From the NCBI GenBank assembly GCA_021234155.1, contig JAJEKV010000034.1:5098028-5162027 (forward strand): a DNA stretch of 64,000 nucleotides. The letters run 5' to 3'. Of this stretch, positions 44,511-55,555 are shown piece by piece; position 1 is the first letter of the stretch; each line of letters starts with the position of its first letter. Under the pieces are notes generated by a model. It was not told where the DNA came from, did no database searches, and saw only the letters and a program-made list of their open reading frames with translations. This stretch comes from Isoetes taiwanensis (lineage: Eukaryota > Streptophyta > Lycopodiopsida > Isoetales > Isoetaceae). A program made the translations under genes and the position numbers.

Positions 44511-47184
44511 GCTATGCAAGATCCGGCAGTTTTTGCAACATTTTCAGTAGCAACAGAGTTTGCAGCGTTTTTTGTGTTAGCAGTTATTCTGGTCTTATTA
44601 AGATCATCTCAGGTCAAAATAGAGAGGCATTTTGGCGATCATATTTCATTTTACATGCTGGACAAGACGAGTTTCGGAAGGCAAGAATCGATCCTCGGAA
44701 TGTGTGTTGCAAGTTCCTATTTACAAATTGGTCGCATATGCGTCTATAGTTAATATTCTCGAAGCTATTCGAGGTGTACAGATCCAGTTCATCTCTCTTG
44801 TCGACATTGCTACTCCATCAATATCCGGTAACAACCAGTGTCATGTATGTCTTTCGCAAATTGAGAACTTAACTTTAACACTAGACTTGTCCCTGGAACC
44901 ATTCCTGATCCATGGACCAGAACTGGCCCACATGACCTCTGGCACTTAAACCCATGTAACCCACGAAAGAAATTTCAATTTTATAATATACCATCATCAT
45001 TTGAGTCTTGACTTATTTCTTAATGACTTTTGAGAATTTCAAGACCAATGGGGTCACCTATACCTTGTGATGATTGCTCAAACATTGGAGAATTTGGCAG
45101 TTTTTGCACTAGTCCAGAACTGCCTTATTCGATAATTCTAGCATAAAGTGACCTAAGCCTTGCTAAAGTTAGAGGTATTTGCATGTTTATCATAGAGTAC
45201 ATTGAGTTTTATGTTCCCATGTTTTCTTGCTATCATCTGACATCGGTGGAAGCAGCCAAACTCTATTTTGTTCAAAAAAGCTGCTTGAGCTTCAAGAATT
45301 ATTTCTCTCATTATAACAAGTTTTGACTTAATTCTTGTGACCATGAGTTGCTAACTATATGATCTATAGTTTCATGATTTTTTGGAATGTTCATAAGTCA
45401 TGTTAACCTCAATATTTATTAAAAGATTCTACTATACATAATTCTGGACAAAAGTATATGTTAAAATGCTCCAACAACAACCATCCATAATGCCATGTGG
45501 GTAATAAATGATGCGTTCTATTTAAATCTACATAGAACATAACTCTTATCAACTTACATATAGTATAACTAGGGCGTAACCATGCAATTTTTGGAATTCA
45601 AACATGATGTACAACAGATTCGGATTAACACATTAGAGCATAAAAGTTTGGATCAACTCCACAATTAGAGGTCCAAAACTCCTGTTTATTGATGAATTCA
45701 AGTGGACGTTGTGAAGTTTAGCTATGACAATATATAAATAGACCACAAAACATTTCATATATGCTTCTTTGGTTTATAGAAAGAGAGACTACTTTTTCCC
45801 AAATATACCTTTAAAATAGTTCAAAATATGAGAAATGACATATATATAGATCTCTGATATTAGTTTGTATGGTTTTATTGATAAATCTGCTTATTTCTTA
45901 CTAGCATAAACTTCATATCTGTGTTACTGCTACAAAGCATTGCTATCAAAGTAGAATAATATTACATGTAGATTATCTTTCATGTATATTATATTTTTTA
46001 TGGATACAAACCTTTCTTGGCAATAGAGATCTCTAGTTACATGTTAAAGTAACATGTCATTTCTAAGATTTTAATTTATATAAGTACGCATCACCATTTA
46101 TGGTCCATGAGACCAATTGTATAGAGCATATATCTCTCATTAGCCTTATCCATTTTGCTCCATAGAATGTTATGGCTTTTTAGCTTCAATCACATAATTT
46201 TTGAAAGGTGTAAGTGAAAGTCCATGTAGGTTTAATTGGTCATAAGTACCCCATAAATTCTCAATTTTTTGTGCTTCAACCTTACCCTTAAATTATGCAA
46301 ACTAACCTAATCAATTAATTTTGTCCTATAGAGAATCATACAAGTAAACTATATGTGAAAAATCATGCATCAAAATTGTTTAAGGTGGCACCATTAATGA
46401 TTTTTAAACTTTCACCATTTGGACCAATGATGGTTCAAGAATCGGATCACAGATAGCAAAACTATCTTGATTTTTTATAGTAAAAGTTTTTCATATTTTT
46501 CCTTGGTTCTTTTTGCATTGGTTTCTTGATATGAGATATTTTGAGGATGCGATTTTGTAAAGTCACACCTTAGGGCACAAATCTAGAATAAACATGAAAG
46601 ATATAATATAATTGATGCTATCTATTCTAGTACAATCCTCAAGATAATGAACAACAAATATTTTTTGTGAACAAAGTGGTCCAAGAGCTACTCGTGTTCC
46701 AAAATTCAACTTGAAATGGACTACCATAAGGATATTATCAATTTTTGAATGAACTATGGACCAGTAATGGGCAGGTACAGATATCATTTTTGATTTTTTT
46801 TTTTTTACTATGTCTCTTGCTCTTTCCACGAGCTTGTTTTTACATTGGTTTCACATCCTTATAAACTTTCATAATATGATTTTTTGGAGGACAACCTAGA
46901 GTCATATGTAGCAATACTAACCATTTATACAAATTTCCTAAAATTGAAAATAGAAGTAAAAGTGAAAACATCATATTCAAACTCAACAAACATTTTTCTA
47001 GGATGGAGGACCTCGTGAACTACTCATATGCCAAATTTGAACTCAAAATTGATCTCCTTGTTTTTATATCAGAACTGCTTTCTGGGAACCAATATTGGTT
47101 CTCAGAAGGCAGAGGACAATTTTGACCCTCTCATGTTTGAATTGCTCTATCTTCCTTCACAGACTTCGAATTGAGATGTGTTTT
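44511..47184. other. AT-rich stretch, no gene recognised
   Basis: A 79-codon frame at 44514-44753 has a hydrophobic segment (FAAFFVLAVILVLL) but no family resemblance. The rest is AT-rich with only chance-length frames. Confidence 0.5.
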
Positions 47185-47538
47185 TTTCGATTGCTTGTGG
47201 GAACCGCGGCCACGATTTTCACAGAGACTTATTATTAAAATAGAGCATATAACGAAAGCGATTGCTGAGACCATTTTGTCAAGGCAGTTCTCTCAAAGAT
47301 CGCGACTGCGTTTCTTTGAGGCATTTTATCTTAAAGATGTCTGTTTAAGTAGCTTCAGGTAAATAGGATCGCGATGGCAATGTGCTTGACCACTTTTATA
47401 ATTTCATTCCAGCATTCGAGAACCTAACATGGAGCCAATGTGCATAGTGACTCCTGACAGAAGCCGGAAGTGGTGCATGGAAATTGCCCAAAAGGGGACC
47501 GCCGGAAGGACCTCTGCCTCTTTCTGAGGACAGAATAT

Positions 47539-47713
47539 TGAGAAATGAGGTTTCTATGATTGGGTGGACAGCCGGGGGATCGAACCCGTGACCTCTTGCT
47601 TGCAAGCCAAGTACTATACGACCGAAGCTAATGACCCTTTGATGGGCTTTCGGCCTCCTCCACCGAGTCATTCCTTATGTGTGCCCATTATACATACTCC
47701 AAAGATTTCAACA
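47539..47713 (-). repeat. 3' LTR of TRIM (175 bp)
   Basis: Minus-strand ends TGTTGAAATC...TTTCTCA. Aligns along its length with the 5' LTR; the main differences are at sites related to CAG/CTG, for example the A-box region. Confidence 0.88.
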
Positions 47714-47724
47714 TTCCCCTTAAT
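47714..47724 (-). promoter_or_regulatory. Polypurine tract of TRIM
   Basis: Minus-strand ATTAAGGGGAA immediately before the 3' LTR: the expected primer for second-strand synthesis. Confidence 0.75.
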
Positions 47725-47888
47725 GGACACACCAATCCATTCCAGCCTTCACCACAATCCACATGCTCCCTCCTCGGCCAACTCCACCATTTAGAGTTGG
47801 GCTTTCCATCGCCAAGATTTTGCTCATTCTCACCCCTACACAAACGGGACTATCCCGGTCTTGGTTAAGCACCCTTTTATTTGGGACC

Positions 47889-47902
47889 ATGGCTCGATAC
47901 CA
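47889..47902 (-). promoter_or_regulatory. Primer-binding site of TRIM (initiator Met tRNA type)
   Basis: Minus-strand TGGTATCGAGCCAT follows the 5' LTR. It equals the common plant PBS except that the CAG within it reads CG. Coordinates are good to one or two bases. Confidence 0.8.
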
Positions 47903-47905
47903 TAT

Positions 47906-48065
47906 TGAGAAATGAGGTTTCTACGATTGGGGGACAGGTGGGATCGAACCTGGGACCTCTTGCTTGCAAGCCAAGTACTCTACCACCGAGCTACCGACCC
48001 TTTGATGGGCTTTCGGCCTCCTCATCCTTATGTGTGCCCCTTACACATACCCAAAGATTTCAACA
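47906..48065 (-). repeat. 5' LTR of TRIM (160 bp)
   Basis: The better-kept repeat, carrying the readable tRNA-like domain at about 47930-48000. Confidence 0.88.
47930..48000 (-). other. tRNA-Ala-like domain with Pol III A and B boxes inside the LTR
   Basis: On the minus strand: TAGCTCGGTGG (A-box position, 47993-47983; canonical would be TAGCTCAGTGG), an anticodon arm CTTGGCTTGCAAGCAAG whose loop gives TGC (alanine), and GGTTCGATCCC (B box, 47950-47940). Spacing between boxes is tRNA-like. The acceptor stem pairs poorly, so it is tRNA-derived rather than a working tRNA. The same boxes, more damaged, are in the 3' LTR (A box region TAGCTTCGGTCG; B box GGTTCGATCCC). Confidence 0.8.
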
Positions 48066-48789
48066 CGTAAAAGGGTGCGTAAGATTTTGAAAAGATGGGT
48101 ATAATTGTATCCATGTGGGAAGGGACAAAAAATAACATGCGGGATGCTATAATTTATAGTGTGGAGGATAATGTGAGCAACCGCAATTCATAGAGTAGAT
48201 CTTGCGATGGCAGAATTACGACCCATCCATAATGATGGCAAGCAACCAAAACAGCCGGCTAGTGGCAAGGGTGTGCCAACCAGTGCAAAGGGATATGGTT
48301 GTTTCCATTCATATCACATGACTATCCGTGATCCCGGATAACTCACTACTTGCATAGACATACCCTTATGTCCGAGCTTGCCTTCGCCAGGTGATCGTTA
48401 TCATGAGGATTATTAAGAAGGCTTATAAGTTTATTATGGAAGTCTTCAATGATGTCTTATATCTACGTAAGTGTTGTATTGTGATCACTTTTATAGAAGA
48501 ACATAAAGCTTATTTCTGAAGCAACAAGGCAACGGCCTGCGATAATTATGTATGTAAAATTACTTTGTCAATGTGATGTCTTCTTTTATTTTCTCCAATG
48601 TAACAAAATCATCTTATAATATTTTCAGTACTTTAATGTCCATTATGAATGACATTGTTGCTACCTCACAAACCTTTATAGATACAACAATTGCCCACCA
48701 TATTATTGCCCATTACATACTAAAATAACAAGAGGGCCATGGAAGTCGATCCAGATAATGATGACATATAAAATGGTCGTAAAGTTTTA

Positions 48790-48960
48790 GCATTGTTTTT
48801 GGGTTGCCCCTAAGGGGGCAAACCTCTCGTTCATGAGGGTTTGGGTATTCCAGGTATATGCAAATATATGCGCGGACTATGCCAATAGCCGCTCCAAATC
48901 CATTATTGGATGTAAACTATTGGTCGCTTCTATTGCTGGGTAGCCACTCGAACCCTCGCT
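48790..48960. repeat. Dispersed ~160-bp repeat with GGGTTGCCCC palindrome, copy c
   Basis: Same as copy a, carried along in the segmental duplication. Confidence 0.8.
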
Positions 48961-49011
48961 AACCTGCTCGGCAATCCTTAATGCTCATTAAAGTAGGCGC
49001 AAACATGTAAA

Positions 49012-52000
49012 CACCCGTATTCTACACCTTTCTTAATTGCTTACAACTTTAGATGACCAATACAATATCATGAACTCACTCAATTTGTGATAATAAAATC
49101 TACATAACAATCACTACATGATAGAGTAACACATTTCAACCATCTTAATAAATAGCAACTTTATGAATAAACACAAACACTATTGCTCTTGGGTTACTAT
49201 CTCAGTCATGTCACAAGTTCGAGTCCAAATAGACAATGAGTGCCTTCTTGGACTAAGAAAAATGACAACCCGTGCATTTATAGCTATTTATATGGCTCCA
49301 CACAAAACAAACAAGACCCAACACAAAAAATACGTGAGCGTAACTCATGGAAACACACTTTCGCCCACCCGTACACTTTCGGCCATCTGAGGGCAACCTC
49401 TCGTGCGTAGCACCTTGTTGTTGTTTGTACTAGTGCAATCACTCTTGTTTTTTTTACATGTTGTTTTTTGTACAGTAAACATATTTTTATTTAAAGCCTT
49501 TAGGGAATCGAACCCAAAAATTCATTCAGTCACAATCACAACCACAATATAATCCGCATATGTGGCTGAAGCTGAAGCCCATCGTTCTTACACACAATGC
49601 TTCGATATTTTATGAAGCTCAAAAAGCTTGAAGGGTTTTGGTTTTCTCGAATGCTAGAATAGAATGAGGCAAGAAAAACAGAACAACAAAATTCCCATGG
49701 AAGCAAGTCATTATGTAGTTTCAAATTGTCAACAAGCATCCAGTCTGCAGACCATTATTATTAATGTTTCATACTCAATTAAATGTAGCTTAAATTCTTA
49801 ACAACTACCATGTTTTTCTTAAGCTTTTCAATGCGGTCATACAGCTCAGTGCTGAGCGTTTTTAATGACTCTAGCAGGCTTGGCGGCAGCGCAAGAGCAT
49901 CAGCAAGTTGTGGTCATTCCTTCTCCATCAACATAGTTGCAGATCTTGTTGTCCATATGCAGTTAATTTTTGAGTAACTATAAATATTAAGAGGAGGTAC
50001 TTTATCTAATTTTAATTAGTTGGGAAGTCCCCTACTTAACTAACATCCGTGGAAGTAAATACATAATTCCTATGAAGATAATTTCCCTTTGCACGGTGTA
50101 TGCACATCACAAAGGATGAACCTCAATGGTCGGGTTGAACCTCGCAAAATCCACCGCTAACTACATGTGATTAGTGAATGTACTTGTGTTCAAAATTTTT
50201 CCTTGGACTTGTTCATCTCAAATCGCCTTTATAAAGCCAACTAACTAACAGTTGTTAGATGCGGTTGAGCTACCTCTCGCCAGACAAAGATGCATTTCCC
50301 ATGCATGTTCGAAGCCAAGAGGGCCAAGAGCAAAATGATTTTTATAGAATCAAAACCCTCGATTTGTAAATGTTCATATATGCAAAGATGATTTGGCATA
50401 TAATACTAAAATTTTGGCCCGGGGTTCACTTATAGTAAAGGGGGTATGCCATGTGCATAGGGTGATCAAAAACACCCCGATGTTTCTTGAAAGGCAAATT
50501 CGACCCCTTCTAGTTTACCCCAAGTAGTGGCAAAAACCCCCTACCTCTTTACGATATATGGGAAATGGGTCGAAAAAACCCCCCTACAAGTCACTCAGGC
50601 ACATTGTATGGCACTTACAGTGAATCCCCCTTGAATTTTGGATCTGTATGTCATGGCTTGGATGTTATATTATCTAGTTACGATATTGCATAGCAAATAT
50701 GGTAGGCCCACGCTTTCTAATAGGTGTCTCTTGACATCCACGTAAATCTATAGATCTTTGGTGGGCATTGCTGATTGCTACACCTATATTCTACGCCTTT
50801 CTTAATTGCTTACAACTTTAGATGACCAATACAATATCATGTGGTAATAAAATATACATAACAATCACTACATGATAGAGTAACACATTTCAACCATCTT
50901 AATAAATAGCAACTTTATGAATAAACACAAACACTATTGCTCTTGGGTTACTATCTCAGTCATGTCACAAGTTCGAGTCCAAATAGACAATGAGTGCCTT
51001 CTTGGACTAAGAAAATGACAACCTGCATTTATAGCTATTTATATGGCTCCACACAAAACAAACAAGACCCAACACAAAATACAGAGCAGAACTCATGGAA
51101 ACACACTTTCGGCCCACCGGTACACTTTCGGGCCATCGGAGGGCAACCTCTCGTGCGTAGCACCTTGTTGTTGTTTGTACTAGTGCAATCACTCTTGTTT
51201 TTTTTACATGTTGTTTTTTGTACAGTAAACATATTTTTATTTAAAGCCTTTAGGGAATCGAACCCAAAAATTCATTCAGTCACAATCACAACCACAATAT
51301 AATCCGCATATGTGGCTGAAGCTGAAGCCCATCGTTCTTACACACAGCTCTGATATTTTGCGAGCTCTGAAAAAGCTTGAAGGGTTTTGGTTTTCTCGAA
51401 TGCTAGAATAGAATGAGGCAAGAAAAACAGAACAACAAAATTCCCATGGAAGCAAGTCATTATGTAGTTTCAAATTGTCAACAAGCATCCAGTCTGCAGA
51501 CCATTATTATTAATGTTTCATACTCAATTAAATGTAGCTTAAATTCTTAACAACTACCATGTTTTTCTTAAGCTTTTCAATGCGGTCATACAGCTCAGTG
51601 CTGAGCGTTTTTAATGACTCTAGCAGGCTTGGCGGCAGCGCAAGAGCATCAGCAAGTTGTGGTCATTCCTTCTCCATCAACATAGTTGCAGATCTTGTTG
51701 TCCATATGCAGTTAATTTTTGAGTAACTATAAATATTAAGAGGAGGTACTTTATCTAATTTTAATTAGTTGGGAAGTCCCCTACTTGCGCCTAACATCTG
51801 TGAAGTAAATACATAATTCCTATGAAGATAATTTCCCTTTGCACGGTGTATGCAGACATCACAGTGGATGAACCTGAATGGCTGGTTGAACCTGCAAAAT
51901 CCACCTGCTAACTACATGTGATTAGTGAATGTACTTGTGTTCAAAATTTTTCCTTGGACTTGTTCATCTCAAACTGCCTTATAAAGCCAACTAACTAACA

Positions 52001-55000
52001 GATTGTTAGATGCAGTTGAGCTACCTCTGCTTCAGGACAAAGATGCATTTCCCATGCATGTTCTGGAAGCCAAGAGTGGGCCAAGAGCAAAATGATTTTT
52101 ATAGAATCGAAACCTCTGATTTGTAAATGTTCATATATGCAAAGATGATTTGGCATATAATACTAAAATTTTGGATCTGTATGTCATGGCTTGGATGTTA
52201 TATTATCTAGTTACGATATTGCATAGCGTATATGGTAGGCCCACGTTGCACGCTAATAGGTGTCTTCAAAGATCCTCAGTAACTATAGATCTTTGGTGGG
52301 CATTGCTGATTGCTACACCTATATTCTACGCCTTTCTTAATTGCTTACAACTTTAGATGACCAATACAATATCATGTGGTAATAAAATATACATAACAAT
52401 CACTACATGATAGAGTAACACATTTCAACCATCTTAATAAATAGCAACTTTATGAATAAACACAAACACTATTGCTCTTGGGTTACTATCTCAGTCATGT
52501 CACAAGTTCGAGTCCAAATAGACAATGAGCTTCTGGACTAAGAAAATGACAACCTCAGATTTATAGCTATTTATATGGCTCCACACAAAACAAACAAGAC
52601 CCAACACAAAATACTGAACCCATGAACTCATGGAAACACACTTTCTTGGTACACTTTCGGGCCATCGGAGGGCAACCTCTCGTGCGTAGCACCTTGTTGT
52701 TGTTTGTACTAGTGCAATCACTCTTGTTTTTTTTACATGTTGTTTTTTGTACAGTAAACATATTTTTATTTAAAGCCTTTAGGGAATCGAACCCAAAAAT
52801 TCATTCAGTCACAATCACAACCACAATATAATCCGCATATGTGGCTGAAGTCCCCAGCCCATCGTTCTTACAATAATGTACGATATTTTATAAACTCAAA
52901 AAAGCTTGAAGGGTTTTGGTTTTCTCGAATGCTAGAATAGAATGAGGCAAGAAAAACAGAACAACAAAATTCCCATGGAAGCAAGTCATTATGTAGTTTC
53001 AAATTGTCAACAAGCATCCAGACTGCAGACCATTATTATTAATGTTTCATACTCAATTAAATGTAGCTTAAATTCTTAACAACTACCATGTTTTCTTAAG
53101 CTTTTCAATGCGGTCATACGTACTTCGGTCTTTGGCGTTTTTAATGACTCTAGCGGGCTTGGCGGCGGAGCAAGAGCATCGACAAGTTGTGGTCATTCCT
53201 TCTCCATCAACATAGTTGCGAGATCTTGTTGTCCATATGCGATTAATTTTTGAGTAACTATAAATATTAAGAGGAGGTACTTTATCTAATTTTAATTAGT
53301 TGGGAAGTCCCCTACTTGAAGACCTAACATCCGTGAAGTAAATACATAATTCCTATGAAGATAATTTCCCTTTGCACGGTGTCCCTTTACACCAGACATC
53401 ACAAATGGATGAACCCAAATGGCTGGTTGAACTCCGCAAAATCCACCCGCTAACTACATGTGATTAGTGAATGTACTTGTGTTCAAAATTTTTCCTTGGA
53501 CTTGTTCATCTCAAATCGCCTTATAAAGCCAACTAACTAACAGTTGTTAGATGCGCTTGAGCTACCTGCTTTAGGACAAAGATGCATTTCCCATGCATGT
53601 TCTGAAGCCAAGAGGGGGCCAAGAGCAAAATGATTTTTATAGAATCGAAACCTCGATTTGTAAATGTTCATATATGCAAAGATGATTTGGCATATAATAC
53701 TAAAATTTTGGATCCGTATGTCATGGCTTGGATGTTATATTATCTAGTTACGATATTGCATAGCGAATATGGTAGGCCCACAGTTGTCTGCTAATAGGTG
53801 TCTTCAACATCCTGTAACTATAGATCTTTGGTGGGCATTGCTGATTGTTCTATATTCTACGCCTTTCTTAATTGCTTACAACTTTAGATGACCAATACAA
53901 TATCATGTGGTAACAAAATATACATAACAATCACTACATGATAGAGTAACACATTTCAACCATCTTAATAAATAGCAACTTTATGAATAAACACAAACAC
54001 TATTGCTCTTGGGTTACTATCTCAGTCATGTCACAAGTTCGAGTCCAAATAGACAATGAGCGCCTTCTTGGACTAAGAAAATGACAACCTGTATTTATAG
54101 CTATTTATATGGCTCCACACAAAACAAACAAGACCTAACACAAAATACAGAGCAGAACCCATGGAACCCCTCGTGCGTAGCACCTTGTTAATGCAACCAC
54201 TGTTGTTTTTTGTACAGTAAGACATATTTTTATCTAAAGCCTTAGGGAATCGAACCCAATCAATTCATTCACTCACAATCACAACCACAATATAATCCGC
54301 ATATGTGGTCAAGCCCAGCCCATCGTTCTTACAAAACAAAATTTCGATATTTTTTGCGAGCTCTGAAAAAGCTTGAAGGGCTTTGGTTTTCTCGAATTAA
54401 AACTGCCTGTGATTTCTGAGCCTGAGCTAGTGGTGGAATTTTTGCCTGACAAGCTTTATAAACACATAAAAATTGCATTTACAGATTCTAAGAAAAATGC
54501 TTCTAGCGCTAGAATAGAATGAGGGAAGAAAAAAGAACAACAAAATTCCCATGGAAGCAAGTCATTATGTAGTTTCAAATTGTCAACAAGCATCCAAATC
54601 TGCAGACCATTATTATTAATGTTTCATACTCAAAGATATGAAATGACCATGTTTCTTAACAACTACCATGTTTTTCTTAAGCTTTTCAATGCGGTCATAC
54701 AGCTCGATCTTTGCGTTTTTGATGACTCTAGCAGGCTTGGCGGCGCAAGAAGAGCATCGCAAGTTGTGGTCATTCCTTCTCCATCAACAAAGTTGCGATC
54801 TTGTTGTCCATATGCAGTTAATTTTGAGAACTATAAATCTTAAGAGGAGGTACTTTATCTAATTTCAATTAGTTGGGAAGTCCCCTTACTTGCTTCTAAC
54901 ATCCGTGAAGTAAATACATAATTTCTATGAAGACATTTCTAAAGAATATGTTGTTAATCGGCAGAGAAGTGAGAAAATGCTAGCTGAATTCATGTCGACA

Positions 55001-55555
55001 ACTTGGATATCCATATATTAAGTATATGCTTGCATAATTTCCCTTTGCACGGTGTATCGCATATCACAAAGGATGAACCGAATGGCTGGTTGAACCTCGC
55101 AAAATCCACCGCTAACTACATGTGATTAGTGAATGTACTTGTGTTCAAAAATTTTTTCCTTGGACTTGTTCATCTCAAACCGCCTTATAAAGCCAACAAA
55201 CTAACAGTTGTTAGATGCAGTTGAGCTACCTACGCTTCGAGGACAAAGATGCATTTCCCATGCATGTTCGAAGCCAAGAATGGGCCAAGAGCAAAATGAT
55301 TTTTATAGAATCGAAACCTCTGATTTGTAAATGTTCATATATGCAAAGATGATTTGGCATATAATACTAAAACTTTGGATCTGTATGTCATGGCTTGGAT
55401 GTTATATTATCTAGTTACGATATTGCATAGCGGAGAATATGGTAGGCCCACGATTTGCACGCTAATGGAAATTGATTTAAGGCTCTTCAAACTTATGTGT
55501 CGATAGGTGTCTTGACATCCTGTAACTATAGATCTTTGGTGGGCATTGCTGATTG
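49012..55555. repeat. Tandem array of four ~1.5-kb A-units
   Basis: The landmark TTCTTAATTGCTTACAAC recurs at about 49030, 50795, 52335 and 53865. Units: A1 49012-50782 (includes a 216-bp MITE), A2 50783-52312, A3 52313-53848, A4 53849-55555 (long form). A1-A3 share two deletions relative to A4 and to 38101-40205. A further unit is at 59060-61160. Confidence 0.92.
50410..50641. mobile_element. hAT-type MITE (216 bp) with 8-bp target duplication
   Basis: Insert 50418-50633 is flanked by AATTTTGG at 50410-50417 and 50634-50641. Ends are imperfect inverted repeats: left CCCGGGGTTCACTTATAG, right (reverse complement) CAAGGGGGATTCACTG. Sister units read ACTAAAATTTTGGATCTG without the insert, an exact empty site. 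An 8-bp duplication and CA-GGG-type ends point to hAT. No ORF. Confidence 0.85.

Larger units (their letters stand above)
47539..48065 (-). mobile_element. TRIM retrotransposon (527 bp) with tRNA-like domain in each LTR
   Basis: Two direct terminal repeats (47539-47713 and 47906-48065) flank a 192-bp internal domain. On the minus strand each repeat starts TGTTGAAATCTTTGG and ends CATTTCTCA (TG...CA). Three bases after the 5' LTR comes TGGTATCGAGCCATGG, the initiator-Met tRNA primer-binding site with one base missing. AAGGGGAA, a polypurine tract, lies directly before the 3' LTR. The internal domain has no ORF. Both LTRs contain a tRNA-like domain (see separate entry). The homologous segment at 37193-37215 is an empty site. 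The target-site duplication is not clear. Confidence 0.88.
47185..50782. repeat. Segmental duplication, copy 2
   Basis: Counterpart of 36815-40200, starting near TTCGATTGCTTGTGGGAACC. The candidate coding region is broken by small indels and by the TRIM at 47539-48065. Continues into the ~1.5-kb tandem array. Confidence 0.85.

Noticed and set aside
47930-48000. A functional tRNA-Ala gene
   Set aside because: The acceptor stem pairs poorly, the sequence is embedded in a repeat, and the second copy is damaged.
47539-48065. Two tandem SINEs rather than one TRIM
   Set aside because: Both repeats have TG...CA ends, a PBS follows one and a polypurine tract precedes the other, which SINEs do not show.
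50940-50985. tRNA-derived SINE in A-units, from the B-box-like AAGTTCGAGTCC (and GGTTCGATTCCC on the minus strand near 51250)
   Set aside because: No A box at the right spacing in either orientation and no tail or target duplication; two opposed B-like motifs alone are not enough.
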